This document shows, in pieces, positions 35,657 to 44,454 of a stretch of 64,000 nucleotides of DNA. The first letter of the stretch is position 1. Every line of letters begins with the position of its first letter. The position numbers and the translations under genes are program-made. The notes beneath the pieces are model-generated. The model saw only the letters and a program-made list of their open reading frames with translations. It did not search any database and was not told where the DNA came from. This stretch comes from Streptomyces olivochromogenes (GTDB lineage: Bacteria > Actinomycetota > Actinomycetes > Streptomycetales > Streptomycetaceae), in NCBI RefSeq assembly GCF_021538895.1, contig NZ_JADDRL010000021.1, forward strand, positions 44,280 through 108,279. Direction: 5' to 3'.

Positions 35657-36925
35657 TCAGTGGGGCCCGCCGCGCTCCTCGCGTATCTGCGACACCACCC
35701 GGGCGACCGTCTGCCGCACGGCCTCCGTCTCGGTCAGGAAGTGCCAGTAGTCGGGGTGACGGCCCTGCAGCGAGGTGATCGCGCGCTCCAGCCGGTTCAC
35801 CGATTCGTCCAGCGGCCCCGCGTGCCGCGGATCGGGCGTCGAGCGCCCCGTCATGGCCAGCCGCTGGGCGTCCCGGATGGCGAACCGGGTGCGCTGGATC
35901 TCCTGCTGCGGGTCCTTCTGCACGGCGTTGAGCCGCTGGAGCCGGTCCCCGGCGGCCGAGACCGCCTCGTCGGTGGTGTTCAGCAGCGCTCGTACGGTCG
36001 ACAGCAGCGCGGTGGCGTCCGGCCAGCGCTGGCCGTCCCGGGCCGTCTGCGCCTCCGCCAGCTTCTGCTCGGCCTGCCGCACGTTCTGCGTGGCCTGCTC
36101 CGGCACGTGCTGCAGGTCCTGCCAGCAGGCGGCGGCGAACCGGCGCCGCAGCTCGCTCAGCACCGGGTCGACCTGCCCGGCGCGCGTGGTCAGGGCCTGG
36201 GCCCGGGTCCGCAGGCTGACCAGCCGGTGGTCGATCTCGGCGGCCTTCTCGGGCAGCCGCTCCGCCTCCACGCGGATCGCCCCGGCCTCCCGCTGGACCC
36301 GCTCGGCCCGCTCCAGCGTCTGCTGCACGCCGTGCTGCCCAGCGCCCTGGTTCAGCTTGGTCAGCTCGGGGGAGAGGGCGGCCAGCCGCGCGGCGAGATC
36401 GTCCGCCTTCAGCCCGGCCTCCCGCAGCGCGTCCAGGCCGTTCGAGGCCGCGAGCAGCGCCTGACGGGCCCGCTCGACGGCGGGCGCGAGACGGGCGAGC
36501 TGGGTCTCGGCCGTGCCGAGCAGCGGCCCGAGACCGTTGCCGAAACGGTCCAGCTCCTCCTTGACGCGGACCAGCTCGTCCTTGGCGGCGGTCAGCTCGG
36601 AGCGCGCCCGGGAGGCCACCGAGGCGTCCAGGTCGTCCCGGTCGAGGTCGTGCGCGTCGACGGCCTCGATGTAGCGGCGACTCACCTCGTCGATCCGGCG
36701 CCCCAGCGCCTCGAAGTCGGCGACCGCGCGCCGGGCGGCGGGGGTGTCGTCCACCGCCGTGATGGTCTCGATCGAGATCCTGAGATCCCGCTGAGCGGTG
36801 TCGAGCTCGTAGAACGCCGTGGCCGCGGCGTCCTTGGCCGCCTGCGCCTCGGCTCTCTGGCTCTCGGCCCGCCCGCCGAACCAGCGCCGGGTGCCACCGC
36901 CGGCCCCTCGGGGTGTCGCCGCCAC
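35657..36925 (-). CDS. actinobacterial long coiled-coil protein of unknown function
   Basis: A 422-residue protein that is almost wholly alpha-helical, Ala/Arg/Glu-rich with heptad patterns over residues 15-350. There is no signal peptide, membrane segment or enzymatic motif. The GTG start at 36925 lies directly behind AGGAGAGG; an overlapping ATG out of frame would give a non-protein-like sequence and is rejected. A few tryptophans near the C-terminus (HPDYWHFL) mark the only non-repetitive block. I do not recognise a named family. A structural or scaffolding role is possible. Confidence 0.75.
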   Translation of the reverse strand: MAATPRGAGGGTRRWFGGRAESQRAEAQAAKDAAATAFYELDTAQRDLRISIETITAVDDTPAARRAVADFEALGRRIDEVSRRYIEAVDAHDLDRDDLDASVASRARSELTAAKDELVRVKEELDRFGNGLGPLLGTAETQLARLAPAVERARQALLAASNGLDALREAGLKADDLAARLAALSPELTKLNQGAGQHGVQQTLERAERVQREAGAIRVEAERLPEKAAEIDHRLVSLRTRAQALTTRAGQVDPVLSELRRRFAAACWQDLQHVPEQATQNVRQAEQKLAEAQTARDGQRWPDATALLSTVRALLNTTDEAVSAAGDRLQRLNAVQKDPQQEIQRTRFAIRDAQRLAMTGRSTPDPRHAGPLDESVNRLERAITSLQGRHPDYWHFLTETEAVRQTVARVVSQIREERGGPH

Positions 36926-37068
36926 ATCCCTCTCCTGTGCCGTGGTCCGCCCTGCGTGGAGTCATTCTCCCACCCGTTGTAGACGAACACACGGGCCGGT
37001 CAGTTCGCGGTTCGCGATACGGGTTTGCGGGACATCGGCCCCGGCAGGGTAGGCTGTCGAATCGTTCT

Positions 37069-37140
<72 letters not shown>

Positions 37141-37148
37141 CTCCAGGA

Positions 37149-37183
37149 AGAAGACCCCGGCCGTCGGACGGCCGGGGTCTTCT
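37149..37183 (+). terminator. terminator after tRNA-Val
   Basis: Perfect 15-bp stem (37149-37163 with 37169-37183) with loop TCGGA. It also sits 16 bp past the stop of the convergent 115-residue gene and may serve both. Confidence 0.9.
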
Positions 37184-37198
37184 CGTGTGCACCGCCGT

Positions 37199-37546
37199 TC
37201 AGTCGCCCTCGGTGTTGTTCTCGTTCTCCCGCGCTTGCTTCAGCTTCATACGGGCGTCCACGCGCTCCGCCGCCGCCACCTCGGCCCAGAAGCGGTGGCC
37301 GCTGACGAAGACCGCGAGTTCGTGCTCGCGCTGTCTCAGCTTCTCCACCTCGGCCTGCTCGTCGGCCGTCCAGCCGGGGGAGGCGGGGCGCTCCACCTTC
37401 CGCCAGCCGTTGTCGTCGCTGAAGGCGTCCAGCGGCGTGACCGACCAGGGGAGCCGTTTCAGCAGGGCCGACAGCTCGGCCCGGACCTGATGCAGCTCCT
37501 CCTGACCGGCGAGGAGGTCACTCGGAAAGTCATAGGTCGTAGCCAC
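37199..37546 (-). CDS. conserved small helical protein of unknown function
   Basis: A 115-residue hydrophilic protein. It has a probable coiled coil (residues 62-110, rich in Glu, Arg and Ala) and a central WRKVERPASPGWT block; no signal or membrane segment. The pattern suggests a conserved actinobacterial hypothetical. It starts at ATG 37546 without a strong ribosome site and converges with the tRNA-Val terminator. No function can be assigned. Confidence 0.75.
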   Translation of the reverse strand: MATTYDFPSDLLAGQEELHQVRAELSALLKRLPWSVTPLDAFSDDNGWRKVERPASPGWTADEQAEVEKLRQREHELAVFVSGHRFWAEVAAAERVDARMKLKQARENENNTEGD

Positions 37547-37932
37547 GCGGCAATGCTACGCCTGTTCGATTTTGGGAGGCGAGTTCGTTCCGGAGGTTCA
37601 TGCGAACGAGTGCCCGGTCCGTGGGCGGGCCCGCGTGGGCCGCCGGAGGGTCTCGCGCGGGAGTTCGCGCTGGTCAGTGGTGGGTGCGGCGGTGATCTCG
37701 GCGCCCGGGGCGCGGGCCGCGGCGACGCGGTCGGTCGTTAGTTCGAGGCTCGGCCAGGTCCTGCCGGGAGGCGAGGGAGCCCTTCGGGCGGTCCCGCCCG
37801 GGGAGGCGGCGACGCGGCGATGCGGCGCCACCCGGCGCGACACCGGGATGCCGTCCACGGCGGACGCGCTCGCCGTGGTGCATCTGGTGTCGCGCCGGGC
37901 GGCCGCTCACCCGCTGAGGTCGCGCGGCCGCC
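37547..37932. other. gene-free interval of about 390 bp
   Basis: Only low-quality open frames with Arg/Ala/Gly-rich translations on both strands, none with a ribosome site or recognisable motif. No strong hairpin or repeat seen. It may hold a decayed gene or simply the promoter of the 115-residue gene. Confidence 0.5.
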
Positions 37933-38904
37933 TCAGTGGCCGGCTTCCCGCAACTCCCGTACCAGGCGGGCCGTCACGGGCACGGGCACGCCGTGGCGTT
38001 CGGCCGCTCGCAGCAACGCGCCGCCGATCGCGTCGAGTTCGAGCGGTCGCTCGGCCTCCGCGTCCCGCTGCATCGACGACTTGGTGCCGGGCGGGAAGGC
38101 GTCGTAGCGGGCGAGGGCCCGGGCCGGGTCGGCGGGGGCGCCGCAGGCGCGGCTGACCGCGGCCGTCTCCTCGAGGAGGGCCGTCAACTCCGCCCGGTGG
38201 TTGGTGCGTACGTCGCCGAGGGGGAGCCCGTGGCGGGTGGTCAGCAGGGCGAACGGGGCGAGGAACGACATCTTCGCCCACAGCGCCGACGTCTCGTCCT
38301 CGACGACGCGGGTGGCCGGTCCGGCGCCGGCGAGGGCCGCCGCCAGGGCGTCGAGACGGGGGCGGGGCACCGGGTCCCCGGCCAGGTCGATCTCGGCGAA
38401 GGGGCTGCCGTGTTCGATCACTCCGGGGGAGAGGCGGGTCGACTCCACGCGGATCACCGCCGGGGCGACGCGGTCCGGACGGTAGCGCTCGCGCAGGGTG
38501 GCGGGGTGCTCCACGCCGTTCAGGAACGGTACGAGGAGGCCGTCGCCGAGAGCGGTCGGCGGGACGCGGGTGAGCGCGGAGTCGAGCGCGGTCTGCTTGA
38601 CCGTGACCAGGCAGGCGTCCACGGGTGCGCGCAGCTCGGTGTCCGCCTCCACCGGGGCGGTGAAGTCCCCGAACTGCCCGCTGCGGACCCGGATTCCGGT
38701 GTCCCGCAGGGCGCGGACGGTGTCGTCCCCGGCCAGGCAGATCACCCGGTGACCGGCCCGGGACAGAAGGGCGGCGAGGAGACCGCCCACGCCGCCGGGG
38801 CCGAGGACGGCGACGGTGAGCCGGTCACCGGCGCCGTTCGCGTCCGCCGTACCCGAAGCGTCTGTCTTGTTCGGCTGGTTCGGCTCGTTCGGCTTGTTCG
38901 CCAT
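37933..38904 (-). CDS. ketopantoate reductase PanE/ApbA-like oxidoreductase
   Basis: A 323-residue NADPH-dependent reductase of the ketopantoate reductase family (2-dehydropantoate to pantoate, in coenzyme A synthesis). After an unusual Asn/Pro/Lys-rich N-terminus (NKPNEPNQPNKT) comes the Rossmann motif LGPGGVGGLLA. The catalytic Lys region is present as VTVKQT and ALWAKMSF, and the C-terminal domain has the usual length. Start ATG 38904 is chosen (GAGAGGAA upstream); the longer frame to 39126 overlaps the DUF2277 gene. Whether pantoate is the real substrate is uncertain because actinobacteria carry several paralogues. Confidence 0.82.
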   Translation of the reverse strand: MANKPNEPNQPNKTDASGTADANGAGDRLTVAVLGPGGVGGLLAALLSRAGHRVICLAGDDTVRALRDTGIRVRSGQFGDFTAPVEADTELRAPVDACLVTVKQTALDSALTRVPPTALGDGLLVPFLNGVEHPATLRERYRPDRVAPAVIRVESTRLSPGVIEHGSPFAEIDLAGDPVPRPRLDALAAALAGAGPATRVVEDETSALWAKMSFLAPFALLTTRHGLPLGDVRTNHRAELTALLEETAAVSRACGAPADPARALARYDAFPPGTKSSMQRDAEAERPLELDAIGGALLRAAERHGVPVPVTARLVRELREAGH

Positions 38905-39000
38905 GATGATGTTGTTCCTCTCGTCGGTCGGCCCCGGGATCGGTGGCCGCCTTCGGGAGGGATCTTCGCAGGGCGGGGCGGTGTGGGCGAGACTGGGGGC

Positions 39001-39231
39001 ATGTGCCGGAGTATCAAGACCCTGCGTCCGCCCGCGCTGCCCGAAGAGGCCACGGAGGAGGAGATTCGAGCCGCCGCCCTCCAGTACGTACGGAAGGTGT
39101 CCGGGTTCCGGGCCCCCGCCGCCCACAACCGGGAGGTGTTCGAGCGGGCCGTGGACGCGGTGGCGGCGGCCACGGCCGAACTGCTCGGAGACCTTCAGGT
39201 ACGGGGACAGGCCACGCGCGACGCGGTCTAG
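39001..39231 (+). CDS. DUF2277 small protein
   Basis: A 76-residue protein matching DUF2277: MCRSIKTLRPP at the N-terminus and VRKVSGFRAP in the middle, then a helix rich in Ala/Val. The function is unknown; the invariant N-terminal Cys2 could bind metal. It is divergent from the panE-like gene (97 bp between starts). Its downstream region contains an 8-bp microsatellite. Confidence 0.88.
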   Translation: MCRSIKTLRPPALPEEATEEEIRAAALQYVRKVSGFRAPAAHNREVFERAVDAVAAATAELLGDLQVRGQATRDAV

Positions 39232-39252
39232 CCCCGTCGTCCTCTATGTCCT

Positions 39253-39284
39253 TCTGCCCCTCTGCCCCTCTGCCCCTCTGCCCT
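39253..39284. repeat. 8-bp microsatellite, four copies
   Basis: TCTGCCCC repeated four times (last copy TCTGCCCT), between the convergent stops of the DUF2277 and DedA-like genes. A pyrimidine-only tract on one strand, likely prone to slippage; outside coding sequence. Confidence 0.9.
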
Positions 39285-39304
39285 TCTTTACTTCTCTACG
39301 GCCT

Positions 39305-39907
39305 TCAGGACGCGGCCGGTCGGCGCACCAGGTACGCAGCCACGGCCCCCGCCCCGAACAGCGCCGTCAGGGACACCGCCGTCGCCAGCCAGGTGGCGCC
39401 CAGCCACTGCGCGCCGAGGTAGCCGAGGGCGACGCTGAAGCCGGCCCAGGAGAGGCCGGCCAGGGCGGACCAGAACAGGAAGTCGCGCGGGCGGCGGTGG
39501 GCGGCGCCCGCGCAGAGGGAGACGACGGACCGGCCGGCCGGGGCGAAGCGGGCGAGGATCACCAGCGCGCCGCCGCCCTGGGCCAGAGCCGCGCCGAGAC
39601 GTTCCTGCGCGGTCGTGAGGCGCCGGGAGCGGGCTATCGCGCGGTCCAGACGCTCCCCGCCCAGCCATGCCAGGCGGTAGGCCACCAGATCGCCGAGCAC
39701 CGAGGCGGTGGCGGCGGACAGGACCAGCGCGAGGATGTCGGGCACATGGCCGGTGGTCGCGCCGGACCCGGCGGCGGCCGCCGTGGCCGCCGTGATCACC
39801 AGCACCCCGCTCGGCAGCACCGGCAGAAAGACGTCGAGGAGGACCGAGAGGCCCACCGCGGCGTAGATCCATGGGCCCGCGACCAGCGACACCACACCTT
39901 CGAACAC
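39305..39907 (-). CDS. DedA-family membrane protein
   Basis: A 200-residue DedA/SNARE-associated (VTT-domain) membrane protein with about five hydrophobic helices. The family core RFAPAGRSVVSLCAG and the re-entrant LPSGVLVIT are visible. DedA proteins act as undecaprenyl-phosphate or phospholipid flippases; the substrate here is unknown. The GTG at 39907 is chosen since GGGGGAG stands 6 nt upstream; an ATG at 39943 is possible. Confidence 0.85.
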   Translation of the reverse strand: MFEGVVSLVAGPWIYAAVGLSVLLDVFLPVLPSGVLVITAATAAAAGSGATTGHVPDILALVLSAATASVLGDLVAYRLAWLGGERLDRAIARSRRLTTAQERLGAALAQGGGALVILARFAPAGRSVVSLCAGAAHRRPRDFLFWSALAGLSWAGFSVALGYLGAQWLGATWLATAVSLTALFGAGAVAAYLVRRPAAS

Positions 39908-40049
39908 GACAAGCTCCCCCGTTGCTCCCCCGATAACAGCCATACAGCGTACGCCGAGGGTGTGACAGGAGGGTCACGGGGGGCTGTCGTGGTGAGCACG
40001 GTCTGTCAACGCGCACCGGCCGAGGGCGCCGAGACCGAGGCGCGGTCCG

Positions 40050-40505
40050 TCAGGCCGCGACCGGGGTCTGCTCCGCCGCCGGCCGCGCCGTGCCCGCCGT
40101 GCGCCGGGCGAAGAGCCGGTCCAGGCCGAAGGCGCCGGAGCCGGTGAAGACCAGCAGGAAGAACGCCCAGCAGAACAGGACCGGCAGCTCGCCGCCGTTC
40201 TGGATCGGCCACAGGGCCGCCTCCTGGTGGACGTCGAAGTACGCGTACGCCATCGAGCCCGAGGCGATCAGGGCGGCGCCGCGGGTGCCGAGGCCGAGCA
40301 GTACGAGGCCGCCGGCGACGAGCTGGATCACGGCCGCGTACCAGCCGGGCCAGGTGCCGGCGTCGAGGGTGCCGCCGTCGGTGCCCGCCGCTCCGCCGAG
40401 CACGCCGAAGAGCGAGGCGGCGCCGTGCGCGGCGAAGAGCAGGGCGACGACTATGCGGAACAGGCCGATGACGTAGGGCTGGGCGCTGTCGAGGCGTCCG
40501 GACAT
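40050..40505 (-). CDS. DoxX-family membrane protein
   Basis: A 151-residue membrane protein with four helices, matching DoxX (small subunit-like of terminal oxidases, also associated with thiosulfate and oxidative-stress systems). Features are VIGLFRIVVALLFAAHGAAS in TM1 and the conserved GxxLLLGL stretch in TM2-3. It starts at ATG 40505 behind GAGGGAG. A near-consensus iron box 50 bp upstream suggests iron-dependent repression by a DmdR/IdeR protein. It follows the FAD-binding gene on the same strand by 65 bp but has its own promoter. Confidence 0.88.
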   Translation of the reverse strand: MSGRLDSAQPYVIGLFRIVVALLFAAHGAASLFGVLGGAAGTDGGTLDAGTWPGWYAAVIQLVAGGLVLLGLGTRGAALIASGSMAYAYFDVHQEAALWPIQNGGELPVLFCWAFFLLVFTGSGAFGLDRLFARRTAGTARPAAEQTPVAA

Positions 40506-40554
40506 GGGGGCACTCCCTCGGTAGGTCGGTGGGGGACGGCGGTACCGATGGAGC

Positions 40555-40573
40555 TCAGGTTAGGCAGACCTAA
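40555..40573 (-). promoter_or_regulatory. iron box (DmdR/IdeR-type) upstream of doxX
   Basis: TCAGGTTAGGCAGACCTAA matches the IdeR/DmdR consensus TTAGGTTAGGCTAACCTAA at 16 of 19 positions. On the minus strand, TTGCAA and TAACCT with 18-nt spacing form a promoter whose -10 lies in the box, 50 bp before the doxX start. The box also overlaps the stop codon of the upstream gene, so that gene is not itself likely to be controlled by it. Confidence 0.75.
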
Positions 40574-42558
40574 TCAATGCTTGCAAGTTCAACATTCGGC
40601 CATGGTTCCGCTTCCACTTCCGCCTCCACTTCCCCCTCCGCTTCCCCCTCCGCTTCCGCCCCCGCGACCCGCAGAACCGCCCTCGCCACCGCGTCGGCGT
40701 CCGACAGCGTCACCGAGTCCACGCCGGGCCGGGCCCCGGCCGCCGTCACCCAGTGCACCCCTTCCGTGGGCACGCCGAACGCCAGCCGGCGTGCGTGCGG
40801 GCGTCCCTGGCGGTCGATCAGGCGGTACGGGCGCGGTGTCACGTCCAGCCCACCGGTCTCGTAGCCGTCCACCGCGTGCGGCCGGCAGGCCCCGGTCTTC
40901 AGGAGCCCGGCGAGCAGGTCGTCGGCGGTGTGGCGCAGTTCCGGTTCCGGGAGGCGGGCCTCGACGAGGGCCGTCGTACGCACGGCCGAGCCTGGCACGT
41001 CGGGGGAGTGGGCCAGCCAGCCCCCGTCCTCCGCCCGCACCTGAAGGCGCGGCCCGAGCACCTCCACCACGCCCGCCGTCACCAGGGCCGTCAGCTCCTC
41101 GATGCGGCGGCGGGGCGGGCCGATGGACAGGAACGCGTTGAGCGGGGTGTACCAGCGGTCCAGGTGGTCCCGGCGGGAGGCGCCGGTCAGCCCGGCGTGG
41201 TCGACGATCAGCCGTATCTCGTTGCGCAGGTCGCGCAGCACGTCCAGGGCCGCCTTCAGGGGTCCGGCGACATTGCCGAGGGCGGCCTGGGCGGCGTCCT
41301 CGCGCAGATGGCCGAGCAGCCAGTCGCGCCAGGCGTCCGGCCCGGCGAAGGACCGTCCGCCGTACGGCCGTGAGACCCGGTCCCAGGACCAGCGGTCGGC
41401 GCCGGAGATCCCGAACTCGTCCAGGACGCGGGCCTCTTGAGGGCCGCCGTGGGCCGCCCCGAGGAACCGCTCCCGAAAACGCCCGGAGACGGCGCCCGCG
41501 ACCTCCCCCGCACCCGCCCCCGTCCCTTTCCCGTCCCAACTCCTCACCAGGGCTTCGTAATAGACCGTCTCGACCTCCTTCGCCACCAGCGGCCATATCT
41601 CCGTCAGGAAGTCAGGCGCCTCGCCGGAGTCCGCGCGCTTGCGGAAGCCCGCGATCACCTCCGGGGTGAGGACCAGCGGGGTGTGACGGCCGTACGGACC
41701 CTTCGCGTTGTCGCCGCGCGCCTGGTACGGGACACCGCGCCGCGAACCGGCGTACAGGCGCGGTTCGCGGCCGGAGGGCACATAGCGCAGGGTGCCGTCG
41801 GCGGCGCGAACGAAGCGGCCGCCGCGGCCGGTGGTCAACAGGGCGACGTGGTCGAAGAAGTTGAGGCCGAGTCCGCGCAGCAGCACCGGTTCGCCGGGGG
41901 CGAGCGGCGAGAGGTCGACGTCGGCCGGATTGGCGGGCGGGACGTGGCGCAGGCCGTGCCGCTCGGCGTGGTCGGCGAGGCGCCGTTGCTCGGCGCCCTT
42001 GGCCACCGCGAGGTGGCCCTGCGCGAGCACCACCGCGGACAGCTCCGGCAGCACACGGCCGTCGTCCAGCGTCAGCACCTGGCGGCCGTCGGCGGCGTCG
42101 TCGAGGCGTACGGCGCGGGCCCGGTGCGTCTCGACGCGCACGGCGTCCGGCGCCTGACGCACCACCTCGCCGAACACCCACTCCAGGTAGCGGCCGTAGT
42201 GCGCGCGGCTCGGGTAGTCGTCCGCCCCCAGCTCACCGCCCGCCCACTCGTGCAGACTCGGACCCGGCCGTACGGGCCCCGAGCAGTCCACGCTCTCGTC
42301 GGTGAACAGGGTCACCTGGCAGGCCACGGTGTTCATCAGCAGTTCCGGCGACTGCGCGGTGCGCCACACGCGGCCCGGTCCGGGCGGCGCCGGGTCGATC
42401 ACATGGACCCGCAGCCGGACTCCCGCGGGCAGGAGCTCCGGTGCGGAGGCGCAGAGACGTTCCAGGACGCTGGTGCCGCGCGGTCCGGCGCCGACCAGGG
42501 CGACGGACACCGTTGCGGATACCTCGGTCGGTGCAGACGTCGGTGCAGACAAGGACAT
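40570..42558 (-). CDS. FAD/NAD(P)-binding domain protein, putative oxidoreductase
   Basis: A 662-residue protein of the FAD-NAD(P)-binding family (PF13454-like). The dinucleotide motif is VALVGAGPRGTS near residue 19, then VLAQGHLAV in the second half. These proteins are seen beside amino-acid or siderophore biosynthesis genes, but no substrate can be assigned. The C-terminal 30 residues are a Glu-Ala-Gly repeat (AEGEAEGEVEAEVEAE) encoded by a hexanucleotide-like repeat at about 40610-40665, likely variable. The start at ATG 42558 has a weak ribosome site. Confidence 0.8.
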   Translation of the reverse strand: MSLSAPTSAPTEVSATVSVALVGAGPRGTSVLERLCASAPELLPAGVRLRVHVIDPAPPGPGRVWRTAQSPELLMNTVACQVTLFTDESVDCSGPVRPGPSLHEWAGGELGADDYPSRAHYGRYLEWVFGEVVRQAPDAVRVETHRARAVRLDDAADGRQVLTLDDGRVLPELSAVVLAQGHLAVAKGAEQRRLADHAERHGLRHVPPANPADVDLSPLAPGEPVLLRGLGLNFFDHVALLTTGRGGRFVRAADGTLRYVPSGREPRLYAGSRRGVPYQARGDNAKGPYGRHTPLVLTPEVIAGFRKRADSGEAPDFLTEIWPLVAKEVETVYYEALVRSWDGKGTGAGAGEVAGAVSGRFRERFLGAAHGGPQEARVLDEFGISGADRWSWDRVSRPYGGRSFAGPDAWRDWLLGHLREDAAQAALGNVAGPLKAALDVLRDLRNEIRLIVDHAGLTGASRRDHLDRWYTPLNAFLSIGPPRRRIEELTALVTAGVVEVLGPRLQVRAEDGGWLAHSPDVPGSAVRTTALVEARLPEPELRHTADDLLAGLLKTGACRPHAVDGYETGGLDVTPRPYRLIDRQGRPHARRLAFGVPTEGVHWVTAAGARPGVDSVTLSDADAVARAVLRVAGAEAEGEAEGEVEAEVEAEPWPNVELASID

Positions 42559-42677
42559 GACTCCCGGGCGTGTGGGGCGCTGGGCGGCAGAACGTCCGCT
42601 GGAAGCGGACGGTCCGCCTCATCATGCCGTCGTCCGCCGGTGAATCCAACGCCGGTCCCAGACGTCACGGTTGTCCC

Positions 42678-44306
42678 TCATGGGGCGGTGAGAGGCGACT
42701 CCTCCAAGGTCTTCAGGGTTCCGTCCGACCGCGCCCGCTCCACCCGCAGCCGGGCCGAACGGCCGTGCAGGGCAAGGGACATGAGCTGGTTTCCGAACCA
42801 CGGACCGCTGGTCCTACGCCAGTTGAGCGGCGGGGTCGGCCCCGCGGCGTGCCGGGCGAGGCGCCGGCCCAGCAGCCGTGCCGGGGCGCTCCAGGCGAAG
42901 CGGAAGCCGAAGCGCATCCAGGAGGGCACGGAGTTGTGGAGGGGCGAGCAGGTGAGCTGGAGGACACGGGCGTCGGGGGTGCGGGCCGGCCAGGCCGGCT
43001 CGGCGACGTAGGCGTGGTGGACGTCCCCGGACAGGACACAGACCGTCGCCGGCGCGTCGGGGCCGGTGCCGGCCTCCGCGATGAGGTCGGACAGGGCCGA
43101 GAAGGAAGCCGGGAAGGCCGCCCAGTGCTCCAGGTCGGCATGGCGGCGCAGCTTCTCGCCGAACCGCGCCCAGCGCTGCCCGCGCTCACCCCGGCACAGG
43201 GCCGCGTCCCAGGTCTCGACGTCGTGCACCAGGTGCGGCAGCAGCCAGGGCAGCGAGGTGCCGATCAGGAGGTGGTCGTAGGAGCTCCGGTCCTGGAGCG
43301 TCTGCTCGCGCAGCCATTCCGCCTCGCCCGGGTCGAGCATCGCGCGCCCGTCCTCGTCGAGCACCCGGGCCGCCCGGGTGTCCACCATCAGCAGGCGCAC
43401 CCGGCCGAAATCGCGCCGGTAGCTCCAGCGGACGGAGGCCGGGTCGGCGTCGGCCTTCGCGGCGAAGGCGCGCAGCACGTCGGTGCCGTCGGGGGTTTCC
43501 CGTACGGCGGCGTAGACGGGGTCGGCGGCCAGCTCGCCGGGCGAGAGGTTGCCGAGGTGCTGGTGCACCCAGTACGAGGTCAGGCCGCTCAGCAGCCGCT
43601 CCTGCCACCAGTCGGTGGCCCGCATGTCGGCCAGCCAGGAGGCGGAGGTGTTCCAGTCGTCGATGACGTCGTGGTCGTCGAAGATCATGCAACTGGGCAC
43701 CGTGGACAGCAGCCAGCGCACCTCGGGGTCGAGCCAGGACTCGTAGTAGAGCCGGGTGTACTCCTCGTAGTCCGCGACCTGGCTGCCCGGCGGGTCCGCC
43801 AGATCGCGCCGCGCGGCCAGCCAGCGCCGGGTCGCCCCTGAGGTCTCGTCCGCGTAGACCTGGTCGCCGAGCAGGAGCAGTACGTCGGGGCGCTCGCCGT
43901 CGGGGTCGGCCGCCATGCGGGCGGCGAGCGAGTCGAGGGCGTCGGGGCCGACCGGGTCCGTACCGTCGGCCGGCGGCGCGGCCCAGCGGCAGGAGCCGAA
44001 GGCGACCCGCACCGGGTCCCCGTCGGCGGGGGTGCGGATCACCGAGGGCGGGAAGCGGGACTCGGCCCGCGGCCACACGCGCGTGCCGTCGAGGAAGACC
44101 TCGTACGGCCGGGTCGTGCCCGGTATGAGTCCGGTCACCGGGATCAGCGCGTAGTGGTGGCCCGCCATCTGGAAGGTGCGGGCCGTGCCGCCGGCGCCGT
44201 CGGCGCAGCGCACCTCGGCCGTGCACGGACGGCTCGTCTCGACCCATACGGTCGCGGACGAGCCGTCGGCGTACCTCAGCAGTGGTCCCAGGAGCAGTCC
44301 GGCCAC
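42678..44306 (-). CDS. PhoD-family alkaline phosphatase / phosphodiesterase
   Basis: A 542-residue metallophosphoesterase-like enzyme of the PhoD family. An N-terminal Ig-like domain (residues 1-90) precedes the catalytic domain with LLLLGDQVYADE, MIFDDHDVIDDW and the late SGDVHHAYVAEPAW metal-binding block. Unlike classical PhoD no Tat signal peptide is seen, so it may be cytoplasmic or misannotated at the start. The GTG at 44306 (VAGLLLGPLLRY) is preferred on family resemblance; ATG 44366 would add 20 basic residues. No Pho box found in the short upstream gap. Confidence 0.82.
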   Translation of the reverse strand: MAGLLLGPLLRYADGSSATVWVETSRPCTAEVRCADGAGGTARTFQMAGHHYALIPVTGLIPGTTRPYEVFLDGTRVWPRAESRFPPSVIRTPADGDPVRVAFGSCRWAAPPADGTDPVGPDALDSLAARMAADPDGERPDVLLLLGDQVYADETSGATRRWLAARRDLADPPGSQVADYEEYTRLYYESWLDPEVRWLLSTVPSCMIFDDHDVIDDWNTSASWLADMRATDWWQERLLSGLTSYWVHQHLGNLSPGELAADPVYAAVRETPDGTDVLRAFAAKADADPASVRWSYRRDFGRVRLLMVDTRAARVLDEDGRAMLDPGEAEWLREQTLQDRSSYDHLLIGTSLPWLLPHLVHDVETWDAALCRGERGQRWARFGEKLRRHADLEHWAAFPASFSALSDLIAEAGTGPDAPATVCVLSGDVHHAYVAEPAWPARTPDARVLQLTCSPLHNSVPSWMRFGFRFAWSAPARLLGRRLARHAAGPTPPLNWRRTSGPWFGNQLMSLALHGRSARLRVERARSDGTLKTLEESPLTAP

Positions 44307-44454
44307 GGCGATCGCCCGCCCTCTTCCTCGGTCGGTTCGCCTCCGGGGCGCACCCCGGAGGCTCACCGCGGTCGTCGATCCGTACGGTGTCGATGCGTAC
44401 GGTATTGAACGACGGGGGAGGGCGGACAGACTCAGGCGATCAGCAGTTGGCCGA

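Noticed and set aside
42678..44366. Pho-box control of the PhoD-like gene
   Set aside because: No direct repeats of the GTTCACC type were seen in the upstream gap.
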